64,000 nt of DNA. Origin: Desulfomonile tiedjei (lineage in GTDB: Bacteria; Desulfobacterota; Desulfomonilia; Desulfomonilales; Desulfomonilaceae). Below, piece after piece: positions 1 through 8,130 of this stretch. The notes below the pieces were generated by a model, which had not been told where the DNA came from, did no database searches, and saw only the letters and a program-made list of their open reading frames with translations. The translations under genes were made by a program, and so were the position numbers. Each line of letters starts with the position of its first letter. Within the stretch, counting starts at the first letter, position 1. The stretch lies in NCBI GenBank assembly GCA_016218715.1, contig JACRDG010000006.1, positions 61,197-125,196 of the forward strand. Direction: 5' to 3'.

Positions 1-1
1 A

Positions 2-1258
2 GGCGATCTTCTCGCTGCGCTCCGGCCGTCGGTGGGCGTTGGGGTAGACTTCTCTGCGGAGATGATCCGCCTCGCCGAGGCTCGGCATCCGGAACTTCGC
101 TTCATCCAGGCGGATGCCCATGAACTGGAGTTGCAGGAGACATTTGATGTCATCATCATGTCCGATCTGGTCAATGATCTCTGGGACGTTCAGACGGTTT
201 TCCAGAAGGTGGCCGCACTGGCAGGGCCCCATACACGGGTTATCATCAACAGCTACAGCCGGCTCTGGGAGATACCGCTGTCCATTACCCGGCGGCTCCA
301 GTTGGCGTCACCCACTCTGTATCAGAATTGGCTAACCGTTGAGGATATCCACAATATTCTGGAATTGTCCGACTTCCAGGTAGTGCGACACTGGAGCGAG
401 ATACTCTTCCCATTGGACGTACCGCTCTTGGAGCCGGTCTTGAACCGGTTTCTCGTCAAGCTGTGGCCCTTCCGCATAGCGGCTCTGACCAATTTCGTGG
501 TTGCCAGACCCGTACCTACTGACCTGCCAAGGAAAGAAGAACCGCTCGTCTCAGTGATCGTGCCGGCGCGAAACGAGGCCGGCCACATTTCCGAAATTCT
601 CAAACGGACACCGGAAATGGGGGGCGGAACCGAGATCGTCTTCGTGGAAGGGCACTCAACTGACGGTACGTACGAAGCGATCCAGCAGGCGGTGGCCGAA
701 AACCCCGAACGGAAGTGCAAGATTTTCAAGCAACCCGGAGCGGGAAAAGGGGACGCGGTGCGAACGGGTTTCGCCAATGCAGATGGCGAGATCCTTATGA
801 TTCTCGACGCGGATATGACCGTTCCGCCGGAAGATTTGTCGCGGTTCTACGAGGCCATTCTGTTCGGAAAAGGGGAGTTCGTGAATGGAGTCAGACTGGT
901 CTACCCCATGGAGGACAGGGCGATGCGTTTCTTCAACCTCCTGGGCAACAAGTTGTTCAGTCTGGTCTTCTCGGGTCTGCTCGGCCAGCCCATCAAGGAC
1001 ACGCTGTGCGGCACCAAGGTCCTCTGGAAAAAGCACTACGAACTCATAGCCGCCAACCGAGCCTACTTCGGCGAAATAGATCCCTTTGGGGATTTCGACC
1101 TGATCCTCGGCGCCGCGCGTTTGAACCTGAAAATCGTCGATCTGCCCATTCGCTATCGCGAGCGCCGGTACGGCACGACCAACATTCAACGCTGGAAACA
1201 CGGGATCATTCTCTTGAAGATGGCTTATCTTGCCGCATGGCGCCTCAAGTTCATCTAG
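2..1258 (+). CDS. SAM methyltransferase fused to family 2 glycosyltransferase (5' partial)
   Basis: The frame is open to the left edge, so the true start lies outside the window; the GTG at 32 cuts through the SAM-binding motif and is unlikely to be the start. The first ~150 visible residues are the end of a class I methyltransferase: a VGVGVDFS motif I strand, FIQADAHEL as the acidic/motif II region, then a DVIIMSDLVNDL segment. From about residue 180 a GT-A glycosyltransferase follows: VSVIVPARNEAGHI, EIVFVEGHSTDGT, a DADM metal/nucleotide motif and DPFGDFDLILGA, as in dolichyl-phosphate mannose synthase-type GT2 enzymes. There is no C-terminal membrane domain. The natural reading is polyprenyl-phosphate sugar transfer or surface glycan work coupled to a methylation step; the substrate is unknown. 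The two domain calls are firm, the joint role is inference. Confidence 0.85.
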   Translation, partial: GDLLAALRPSVGVGVDFSAEMIRLAEARHPELRFIQADAHELELQETFDVIIMSDLVNDLWDVQTVFQKVAALAGPHTRVIINSYSRLWEIPLSITRRLQLASPTLYQNWLTVEDIHNILELSDFQVVRHWSEILFPLDVPLLEPVLNRFLVKLWPFRIAALTNFVVARPVPTDLPRKEEPLVSVIVPARNEAGHISEILKRTPEMGGGTEIVFVEGHSTDGTYEAIQQAVAENPERKCKIFKQPGAGKGDAVRTGFANADGEILMILDADMTVPPEDLSRFYEAILFGKGEFVNGVRLVYPMEDRAMRFFNLLGNKLFSLVFSGLLGQPIKDTLCGTKVLWKKHYELIAANRAYFGEIDPFGDFDLILGAARLNLKIVDLPIRYRERRYGTTNIQRWKHGIILLKMAYLAAWRLKFI

Positions 1259-1452
1259 CGCGCTCTCGCCAAAGCTCAACCATTCCTGGGGCCAGGAACC
1301 GAGGTAAGCGACCGCATCTCTGAAACCTTGTAATTATAGATTGATACAGCAAGACCCTTGAGCTGAGACCTGAACCGGGCTATAGTGACTTGGCGTGCAA
1401 TGGCGAGCCTCGCGTCGCGCTGGCCGCGGGAGAACCGGAGAACCGAAGGAAA

Positions 1453-2049
1453 ATGATGAAAGCATGCTTTGGTGTGGCCTTGCGAGCAATGGCGATCCTG
1501 CTGCTCTGGAGTTCAGTCGGAATTTCGCTGAATCTTTTTTCCGCAAATGCAATCCCGTGGGTATACGTTCCGCCTCCGGATTTGGAAATCTCCGGCGTGA
1601 AGATCCCATTGATTGATGAGAAGGAAGCACGGAAACTCCTTGATGACCCCTCAGTCGTCTTCGTGGACACCCGGACTGCGAAAGACTATGCAAAAAGCAC
1701 CGTAAAGGGCGCACAGTCTTTGCCCCGCAAGGAGATGGAAGAACGATTCATTCTCATCCAACCGCTCCTCCCGGAAGAAGCACGGCTCGTGCTCTTCTGC
1801 TACGGGCCCCAGTGCGAGGATGCGGAACGAGTAGCTGAATTCCTGATCCCCATGGGTTACCGAAATCTCGTGATCATGTCCCCCGGCTTTCCCGGATGGG
1901 AGAAGGCCGGCTATCCCGTTGATTCCGGCCCTGACAAAGAGCTGGGCGGGAAACAACCGGACCCCACCTCGGCCACCGGCGGAGACAACTCAGGCCCAAC
2001 CTCCGGTCCTTCGACAGGCTCCGCGCAGAGCACCAGAGGCGACAAATGA
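1453..2049 (+). CDS. exported rhodanese-domain protein
   Basis: I place the start at the ATG at 1453, preceded by CGAAGGA, rather than the in-frame ATG at 1390; this gives 198 residues beginning with a signal peptide or membrane anchor (about residues 1-33). Residues 50-150 are a rhodanese fold: VFVDTRTAKDY is the conserved Asp/Arg segment and LFCYGPQCEDA is the active-site loop, with Cys116 as the expected persulfide-carrying residue. The last 30 residues are a Gly/Ser/Pro/Thr-rich tail. It should act outside the inner membrane in sulfane-sulfur or thiol chemistry. Its stop overlaps the start of the MauE-like gene by four bases (ATGA), so the two are translationally coupled and probably work together. 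Confidence 0.8.
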   Translation: MMKACFGVALRAMAILLLWSSVGISLNLFSANAIPWVYVPPPDLEISGVKIPLIDEKEARKLLDDPSVVFVDTRTAKDYAKSTVKGAQSLPRKEMEERFILIQPLLPEEARLVLFCYGPQCEDAERVAEFLIPMGYRNLVIMSPGFPGWEKAGYPVDSGPDKELGGKQPDPTSATGGDNSGPTSGPSTGSAQSTRGDK

Positions 2050-2501
2050 AATATCTCACGTTCGCCGCGCGACTCTTCATCGGAGGCTTGTTCGTCTACG
2101 CCAGCATCCACAAGATAACCGATCCGGCGCAATTCGCCGTAAGTATCAGAAACTACATGATACTGCCGCCGGAGTGGAGTCACTTGGTAGCGCTCGCGCT
2201 CCCCTGGGTGGAAATAGGCGCCGGGGCGTTCCTCATCCTTGGCATCCAGACCAAACCGTCCGCGCTCCTCACTACCGGAATGCTGGCCGTATTCCTGGTC
2301 GCGATAGCGCGAGCATATGCCACGGGACTCGACATCGATTGCGGCTGCTTTTCGTCAGCGGCCGCCTCCCATGGCCGCGTTGATATCTATCACCTCGTGA
2401 GAGACTCGCTCATTCTCCTCGTGTCTCTCTTCGTGCTGCTCGCAGACCGGGGTGATTTCTGCATCTCCGGATTGTTCTCTTTGCGCGGCCGCCCTGTTTG
2501 A
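2046..2501 (+). CDS. MauE/DoxX-family membrane protein
   Basis: A 151-residue integral membrane protein with four predicted helices (about 5-22, 50-67, 75-93, 117-137) and the FIGGLFVYASIHKITDP start typical of MauE/DoxX proteins. A CGC pair (DIDCGCFSS) near residues 98-100 lies between helices 3 and 4. MauE-type proteins support disulfide or quinone-linked redox maturation of periplasmic proteins. The four-base overlap with the exported rhodanese gene upstream suggests a two-component periplasmic thiol system, as commonly seen in anaerobes. The function of this particular pair is inferred. Confidence 0.75.
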   Translation: MKYLTFAARLFIGGLFVYASIHKITDPAQFAVSIRNYMILPPEWSHLVALALPWVEIGAGAFLILGIQTKPSALLTTGMLAVFLVAIARAYATGLDIDCGCFSSAAASHGRVDIYHLVRDSLILLVSLFVLLADRGDFCISGLFSLRGRPV

Positions 2502-2734
2502 CGAAGGGGCCGGCACAATGCCGATCATTGGGCAAACTGCACCGCCGGAAGACCTTCAACGAGACACGGCACAAGCAATCGCGGCGTTGACTGTTCATGA
2601 CCCAGGGAGCCGAATTCCCGAGGCAAGGGGAAAATTTTCCAACAAGGGGCTTTACTTTTTCAAAGAACCATATTATTTTATTGATAAATTTGTAGGGCCG
2701 TGCGCTCATCGAGGTCTGCAGTCCTTAAGGAAAA

Positions 2735-2899
2735 ATGGGCATGATTGGCATTGACAATATAAGAGCGGAGTTCCGCCGCAACGGAACGCGAGCGATAAGA
2801 GAACGGGCCGGCGAGTTAAGGGTCCTCTTGCTGTATGGTTTGGGCTTGGTTTTGACATTGTTTGTCGTGTGGTATCGCGATCCGTCCTCCCTTTTCTGA
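2735..2899 (+). CDS. small single-helix membrane protein (54 aa)
   Basis: A short ORF beginning ATG GGC ATG ATT, five bases after a TTAAGG ribosome binding site. It encodes 54 residues: a charged, Arg-rich N-terminal half (RAEFRRNGTRAIRERAGE) followed by one hydrophobic helix (VLLLYGLGLVLTLFVVWY) and a short tail ending DPSSLF. The basic N-terminus suggests an N-in orientation. An AT-rich stretch at 2640-2690 could hold its promoter. I do not recognise a family. The ribosome binding site, helix and base composition support it, but it is short and could be fortuitous. Confidence 0.45.
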   Translation: MGMIGIDNIRAEFRRNGTRAIRERAGELRVLLLYGLGLVLTLFVVWYRDPSSLF

Positions 2900-2941
2900 C
2901 CAGCGGCTGGGTCGAGCCACCTCACCTTGCGTGGTCCACCC

Positions 2942-2958
2942 AAGCTGTCAGACAGCTT
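2942..2958. repeat. perfect 8-bp inverted repeat
   Basis: AAGCTGTC and GACAGCTT flank a single A. It lies 43 bases after the stop of the 54-aa gene and about 180 bases before the binding-protein gene, so it may be an operator or part of a weak terminator; there is no T-tract. Confidence 0.4.
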
Positions 2959-2981
2959 CGGCTCGTTGTTGGATGACACCG

Positions 2982-3075
2982 GATTTCTCCCGTGACTGCG
3001 GGTGAAGAACGGAGTGGCGCCAATTCCTCTCTTTGGTCTTCCGGGAAGAATGTAACGACTCCCACGGGAGAAATC
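2982..3075. repeat. 13-bp inverted repeat pair in the leader of the binding-protein gene
   Basis: GATTTCTCCCGTG at 2982-2994 is exactly complementary to CACGGGAGAAATC at 3063-3075. Transcribed from upstream, the two arms would close a long-range stem just ahead of the TTG start at 3137. A regulatory role is speculative. Confidence 0.35.
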
Positions 3076-3136
3076 TGATCCCACGCCGGCATTCTGTCGG
3101 CATCTTTCACCTGCAACTGACGTGGCGTAGGTCGGA

Positions 3137-4795
3137 TTGAGAACCGCTTCGCTCCTGCTCCCCCTGCTGGCGCTCCTTTCCCTTGCCGGGTGCGGCAATG
3201 TGGAGGAGTGTGCGAACGGTGCTGGAGGCCGAGTTCTGTCCGTAACCAGCCTTCCAGAGCAGAACTGCCCGTCCTACGGCGGTTGCATCGTGACCGGGAG
3301 AATCGGCGACGCCTCGGTGCTGCTGCCCATACTGGCTGCCGATGCGCCAAGTCGAGACCTGGGCCTCCTCATATTCAATGGGCTGCTCAAGTACGACAAG
3401 AACGCTCGGTTGGTCGGAGACCTGGCCGAGCGATGGGAACTCTCCGAAGACAAGCTCCGGCTGCGCTTTCACCTGCGCAAGGGTGTTCAATGGCACGACG
3501 GCCGGCCCCTCACGTGTCGCGACGTCGAATACACCTATCGACTCTACATAGATCCGGAAACCCCGACACCCTGGGCTGCGGACTTCCACAAGGTCAAGAG
3601 CTTTCGCTGTCTCGACGATCACGTGGCCGAAGTATCATACGAGAAACCGTATGCTCCTGCCCTCGACTCGTGGACTGAAGCGGTCTTGCCTCATCATCTG
3701 CTGGAAGGCGAACACATCACGAAATGCACCCTGCAAAGGAGTCCCGTGGGGACCGGTCCGTACCAATTCGAGAGATGGAAGACCGGCGAAAAGATCATCC
3801 TGAAGGCAAATCCGCACTATTTCGAAGGGAGGCCATATATCGGTCGGGTCTTGATCAGGGTAGTGCCCGATCCTGCGACGATGTTCCTCCTGCTCAAAGC
3901 CGGCGAGATCGACCGGATGGACCTTACTCCCTTGCAGTACTCGAGAATGACCGATACGGATTGGTTCAGAAGCCATTTCCGGAAGTACAAGTCCCTGCAT
4001 TTCGGATACACGTATCTCGGGTACAATCTCCATGATCCGAAGTTTAAGGACAAAAGAGTCCGACAGGCCATAACCATGGCCATCAACCGCGAGCGGATCG
4101 TTCAGGGGGTCTTGCTGGGTCACGGAGTGGTGGCTCACACTCCTTACAAGCCGGACACAATCTGGCACAATCCACGCGTCAGGAAATTCCCGTACCATCC
4201 TGAGCAAGCCAAAAGGCTGTTGGCCGAGGCCGGTTGGACTGCTGTCAACGGCGACGGAATCCTGCACAAAGACGGTGTACCGTTCGAGTTCACCATCATC
4301 ACCAACCAGGGGAACGAGCTAAGGAGGAATGCCGCGGTCTTGATTCAGCACGATCTGAAGGAGATCGGGATACAGGTGCATATCCGGGTCATCGAATGGG
4401 CAGCTCTGCTGAAAAACTTTCTCCACAAGAGGGATTTTGAGGCCTGCCTCCTCGGCTGGCGCGTCGGCATCGACCCCAACCAGATCGACGTATGGGATTC
4501 ATCGCGAACCTGTGAGCGCTGCCTGAATTTTGTCGGCTACGCAAACCCGGAGGTTGACAGGCTCCTGCAGCTCGGGGCATCGACGTTCGACGTACAGGAG
4601 CGGAAGCGTTACTACGACAAATTCCAGGAGATCCTCGCGGACGACCAACCCTGCACGTTTCTCTGGGTCCAGGAGGACCTCCCGATCGTTAACGGCCGTT
4701 TTTGCGGGATCGAACCGGCGCCCCTGGGGATCGACTACAACTTCAACCACTGGTACGTACCGAAACCGATGCAGAAGAGCCACCTTCGCCCCTGA
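3137..4795 (+). CDS. family 5 extracellular solute-binding lipoprotein (peptide/nickel type)
   Basis: Starts at TTG, and the first 19 residues form a lipoprotein signal with lipobox LAGC, so the mature protein should be lipid-anchored at Cys19. The rest (552 aa in all) is a full-length DppA/OppA/NikA-type binding protein: GLLKYDKNARLVGDLAERW, FHLRKGVQWHDGRPLT and DVEYTYRLYIDP are the conserved N-lobe motifs, and FKDKRVRQAITMAINRERI marks the C-lobe. It would capture peptides, nickel chelates or other ligands for an ABC importer. No permease or ATPase gene is adjacent: the gene stands alone, and the next genes are convergent. The ligand cannot be read from the sequence. Confidence 0.88.
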   Translation: MRTASLLLPLLALLSLAGCGNVEECANGAGGRVLSVTSLPEQNCPSYGGCIVTGRIGDASVLLPILAADAPSRDLGLLIFNGLLKYDKNARLVGDLAERWELSEDKLRLRFHLRKGVQWHDGRPLTCRDVEYTYRLYIDPETPTPWAADFHKVKSFRCLDDHVAEVSYEKPYAPALDSWTEAVLPHHLLEGEHITKCTLQRSPVGTGPYQFERWKTGEKIILKANPHYFEGRPYIGRVLIRVVPDPATMFLLLKAGEIDRMDLTPLQYSRMTDTDWFRSHFRKYKSLHFGYTYLGYNLHDPKFKDKRVRQAITMAINRERIVQGVLLGHGVVAHTPYKPDTIWHNPRVRKFPYHPEQAKRLLAEAGWTAVNGDGILHKDGVPFEFTIITNQGNELRRNAAVLIQHDLKEIGIQVHIRVIEWAALLKNFLHKRDFEACLLGWRVGIDPNQIDVWDSSRTCERCLNFVGYANPEVDRLLQLGASTFDVQERKRYYDKFQEILADDQPCTFLWVQEDLPIVNGRFCGIEPAPLGIDYNFNHWYVPKPMQKSHLRP

Positions 4796-4862
4796 CGAAG
4801 GACTCATGGCAAGCCGCCACACAACGAGTAACTTGGGGGGGTTCTTCGAAACCGAATGGGTA

Positions 4863-5813
4863 TCAGCAGGTTCCCGCGGCGAAGTGCTCCCGGGCAAACT
4901 CGACTCGTTTCGCCACGGTCGGCAGGTCCGCGTGGTACCGTTCGGCCAATTGAAGGCGCGGAAGCAGGCCGCAGTTGTTTGCTATTTGGATGTTCAGTCC
5001 GGGCCGAGCGTTCAGTTCCAGGATCAGAGGTCCTCGGTTTCTGTCCAACACGATATCGACGCCCATATAGCCAAGGGTCGCGAATTCGTAGCATCGTGCG
5101 GCCAAAGTCAACAGGCTGTCCCAGTTCGGGATGCGCACCCCCGTAACCGGATTGCCGGTGTCGGGGTGTTCCGTGACGAAATCGTTCTTCCAGACTGCCG
5201 TGAGGGTACGGCCCGAACGCATGTCGATACCCGCACCAATGGCTCCCTGGTGCAGATTGGCTTTGCCGTCGGACATGCGCGTAGGCAAGCGAACCATGGA
5301 CATGATAGGAATTCCCAGGAAGACGATGATGCGGATATCCGGCACACCCTGATAACTGATCGATTCGAAGATCGGATCGAATACCACCCGATATTCGACC
5401 AGCACCTTATCGGGCTGCCCTCCCAAACTGTACAGGCCGCTCAACACATTGAAGATGTGATGGTTCAGTTCTTCCTGGGTCAAGAGAAGGCCATCCGTCT
5501 TCCGGTACTTGTCGTTCGCTTTGCCCGCGATCACGAGGATACCTTCTCCGCCGCTGCCATGGGCGGGTTTGAGGACAAAATCGGATCGATCACCCAAAAC
5601 TCGTGGCAGATCGCGCACTTGCCCTTCGACTTCGACCACCCAATAGAGTTCGGGGACCGCGATCCCGTTGGCCAAGGCCAGTTGCTTGGTGAGTAATTTG
5701 TCGTCCACGAGAGGATAGAGAGCCCGCGGGTTGTGCTTCAACGTATACTCGGCGTTACGCCGGTTGATTGCCAGGACACCCTTGTTCCTCAACGCCTGGA
5801 TGAGTCCGAACAT
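4863..5813 (-). CDS. RimK-like alpha-L-glutamate ligase (ATP-grasp)
   Basis: The start is the ATG at 5813, which overlaps the upstream stop as TGATG; the open frame running upstream lies inside the neighbouring gene. The 316 residues contain an ATP-grasp core: NRRNAEYTLKHNPR near the N-terminus, FVLKPAHGSGGEGILVI as the nucleotide-binding lysine and glycine-rich loop, and LILELNARPGLNIQIAN with the metal-binding Glu/Asn. This matches the alpha-L-glutamate ligase-related subfamily found beside 7TM inactive-transglutaminase proteins. The reaction would be ATP-dependent addition of an amino acid to a carboxylate; the acceptor is unknown. It is the last gene of a three-gene operon with overlapping ends. 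Confidence 0.88.
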   Translation of the reverse strand: MFGLIQALRNKGVLAINRRNAEYTLKHNPRALYPLVDDKLLTKQLALANGIAVPELYWVVEVEGQVRDLPRVLGDRSDFVLKPAHGSGGEGILVIAGKANDKYRKTDGLLLTQEELNHHIFNVLSGLYSLGGQPDKVLVEYRVVFDPIFESISYQGVPDIRIIVFLGIPIMSMVRLPTRMSDGKANLHQGAIGAGIDMRSGRTLTAVWKNDFVTEHPDTGNPVTGVRIPNWDSLLTLAARCYEFATLGYMGVDIVLDRNRGPLILELNARPGLNIQIANNCGLLPRLQLAERYHADLPTVAKRVEFAREHFAAGTC

Positions 5814-7357
5814 CAGGTCGGTCCTCCGCCGGATAACGCCTTGAAGCGGAACAGGTCCATGAGCCGGTAGCCCGAGTACCGTCCGACGAGGAGAGTGAGG
5901 GCTAACAAGACCAAGAGCAATTCGGGGAACACGAACACGAGGTGCTCGATATACTTCACATTCATCACCACGAAGGCCAGTGCCGCCGTCAGCATGCTGC
6001 CCAATCCTGAAATGAGCGCTTCCGTAGGACCCCGTTCTTCCCACACGATCGACATCCGTTCGATGGTCATCGTGAGGATGACCATCGGAAAGAGCGCAAC
6101 CGACAGCCCTCGGTGGAGGCCCAAGTTTTGGCTCACGATGCTCAGCACCGCCATCAACCCCACCACCACGATCAAGACCGCTGCGAGCCTGGGAACCACC
6201 AGTAACTTGAGGCGCTCCAGATAGAAACGTATGACCAGCCCCAGTGTCACCACGACAGAGAAAAGCAGAAGCCCCCATAACAGACCCGATTCCCGGAACG
6301 CGAGCGCAATGAGCACAGGCATGAACGTGCCGAACGTTTTGATGCCCACAATGTTCCGCAAGAGGACCAGTACGAATGCGCCGATCGGGACGAGGAGCAT
6401 CACGCGATACACGGCCTGCGTGTTCACGGGCAGACTGAAGAGTGAGAACCTCAGCAGGAGAGGTTTGGAGATCTCCCCGCGAAGGATCGCGGAGGCGACC
6501 CCTTCCTCCAGCTTGGGGCTAACGGAGACGGTGACCTTGAGCTTTTCCCCGCCCGACAGTTCAGCCAGTTCGCCCGATCCCCTCCACCAGGCGATCCAGT
6601 CGTTCGGAACCGGAGTCTTGCCCCTGATGGGATCACAGGATTGCCATTGTTTGTTGTCATGGTACTCGATCCAACACAGGAGTTCGGACTTCCGAAAGAA
6701 CTGTTGCTTCTCTTCCTGAAGGTGAATCCCCTGCACGAGCCGGGCCGGCACGCCGGCTGCCTCCAAAAGGCGCACGGCGAGTTCAGCCCTTTTCCGCGAT
6801 GTGGGCTTCTTTCCCAGCAGGAGATCCACCCTGTCGTCAAGCGGGTCCTTGTTGAGCATCTGGATCAGTCCAGCGACCATGCCGGGGGTATCCGCGGACT
6901 TAGCCTTGACGTGTTGCAAAAGCGACTTTGCCGCCTCTTGCTTCGGGCCTTCAAAAGGTCGCGCGACCACTTCCGGTGCCTCGACGTCGGTCCTGGTGGG
7001 TTTCGTGCGCACACCTCGGATCACGGCCTGGTAGTAGACGGTTTGCCTGCCTCTGGCCTTGCGGATCGACCAAGCGGCCTTTCGGTTCCCTCCTTCAGTC
7101 GATACCACCAGACCATATCCGCTGGATATGAAATGCTCGTCCAGAACGGCGAAACGCCGCGTCCCGGCCGGGATGAACATGGTAACTTTGACCGGCTTGT
7201 CTTGAGCCACGAAACTCACTCGAGCCTCGACGTTCCATACCTGAGCTTTGGTCTTGGGGAATACGGGAAAGCTGAGCACGTACACCTTGTACGCAAACAG
7301 GGACATGCCCACTACCGCGAGGATCGCGGCCAAAGAATAGAGATGAAGTCTATTCAC
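5813..7357 (-). CDS. inactive transglutaminase-like protein fused to seven membrane helices
   Basis: I choose the GTG at 7357, which overlaps the previous stop as GTGA with a GGAG ten bases upstream; a longer GTG start at 7378 exists. The 514-residue product has an N-terminal helix (about 5-24), a periplasmic region of about 300 residues with a transglutaminase-like fold (RAELAVRLLEAAGVPARLVQGI and ELLCWIEYHDNKQWQSCDP), then about seven helices from residue 325 on. This is the known UUP1/7TM_transglut architecture that travels with RimK-like ligases and retropepsin-like 'Zn proteases'. It probably assembles or anchors a peptide-modifying complex at the inner membrane. The biological substrate of this conserved triad is not established. 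Confidence 0.85.
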   Translation of the reverse strand: MNRLHLYSLAAILAVVGMSLFAYKVYVLSFPVFPKTKAQVWNVEARVSFVAQDKPVKVTMFIPAGTRRFAVLDEHFISSGYGLVVSTEGGNRKAAWSIRKARGRQTVYYQAVIRGVRTKPTRTDVEAPEVVARPFEGPKQEAAKSLLQHVKAKSADTPGMVAGLIQMLNKDPLDDRVDLLLGKKPTSRKRAELAVRLLEAAGVPARLVQGIHLQEEKQQFFRKSELLCWIEYHDNKQWQSCDPIRGKTPVPNDWIAWWRGSGELAELSGGEKLKVTVSVSPKLEEGVASAILRGEISKPLLLRFSLFSLPVNTQAVYRVMLLVPIGAFVLVLLRNIVGIKTFGTFMPVLIALAFRESGLLWGLLLFSVVVTLGLVIRFYLERLKLLVVPRLAAVLIVVVGLMAVLSIVSQNLGLHRGLSVALFPMVILTMTIERMSIVWEERGPTEALISGLGSMLTAALAFVVMNVKYIEHLVFVFPELLLVLLALTLLVGRYSGYRLMDLFRFKALSGGGPT

Positions 7358-7875
7358 TGCTCCGTCGCTCCGCTGCACTCGGGTTTCAGTGCGAACTCCA
7401 TCGCGGGATCGACTACGATCCGCCCTTGCAGAAAGCTCCGTCCGATCAGCAGCGGATACCTGAAGCCGCTCCGATCCACCAGGTTGACTTCCACTTCCGT
7501 GCCGTGGGTTCCAAGGCAGATTCCCATCAGAACCACCGGTCTCGGTTGATGGCCGCCCTTATGAAGCTTGATTTTGGAAATGCGGAGCACTTTGCGTTCA
7601 AACGTGGCGGTCCTTCCCACATGGTTGGTGACATCGAACCGAGCCCATGTCGTTCCTTTGCGCTCGAACTGAGCAAGATCCTTGACATCGAGCGATGAGT
7701 GGTCCGCCCCGGTGTCCAGCTTCGCCTGAAGTTTAAGGCCTTCCGGTAGGATCGTCACATCCTCAACCCAGCCGGCAATTTGTTTGCTCTGACTCCAGCC
7801 GAGATTTACCATTGGTACGCACATCACCGCCGCCAAGAATAGACAAGACCCAGCACTCATGGTCGTTGCAGCCAT
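7354..7875 (-). CDS. exported retropepsin-like 'ATP-dependent zinc protease' family protein
   Basis: A start at 7875 gives 173 residues with a signal peptide of about 27 residues (MSAGSCLFLAAVMC hydrophobic core); an ATG at 7860 is nearly as good, and neither has a clear ribosome binding site. The domain carries LQAKLDTGADHSSLD, an aspartic-protease DTGA active-site motif, and PLLIGRSFLQGRIVVDP near the end. Despite its database name the family resembles single-domain retropepsins, not metalloproteases. It is the first gene of the triad with the 7TM transglutaminase-like protein and the RimK-like ligase, with stop and start overlapping (GTGA), so the three products are presumably made together. 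Confidence 0.82.
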   Translation of the reverse strand: MAATTMSAGSCLFLAAVMCVPMVNLGWSQSKQIAGWVEDVTILPEGLKLQAKLDTGADHSSLDVKDLAQFERKGTTWARFDVTNHVGRTATFERKVLRISKIKLHKGGHQPRPVVLMGICLGTHGTEVEVNLVDRSGFRYPLLIGRSFLQGRIVVDPAMEFALKPECSGATEQ

Positions 7876-8040
7876 CGTGCGGATCGTACACCCCCCTATG
7901 GCCTTTGTCAACAGCAGGAGGCCACGGTTTGCAGACCGACTCTCGCCCAACCTGGCGTGATTACAAGCACAATGGTCGATAGGTGTGGTGGCTTTGCTGG
8001 GACGGCCCGGCTTCGCGTCGGATTGCCCGTTATTCAACCC

Positions 8041-8063
8041 CAGTCCCGCGAGGTTCGGGACTG
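8041..8063 (-). terminator. hairpin downstream of corA
   Basis: CAGTCCCG and CGGGACTG form a perfect 8-bp stem around a 7-base loop, about 70 bases past the corA stop on the minus strand. No T-tract follows, so it may be a processing or stabilising hairpin and not an intrinsic terminator. Confidence 0.4.
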
Positions 8064-8130
8064 TTCCACCAATCCATGAGCGGGCTTGCTGCGTCTTGCG
8101 GACATGGGGAATCCGGCTATAATTCTTCCG

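Noticed and set aside
2499..2620. TGA ending the MauE-like gene as a possible Sec codon
   Set aside because: The frame continues ~35 codons but with no redox motif near the TGA and no adjacent hairpin; the family ends there.
4530..5696. 388-codon plus-strand ORF crossing from the binding-protein gene into the RimK-like gene
   Set aside because: Antisense shadow of the ATP-grasp gene; the minus-strand reading has clear motifs.
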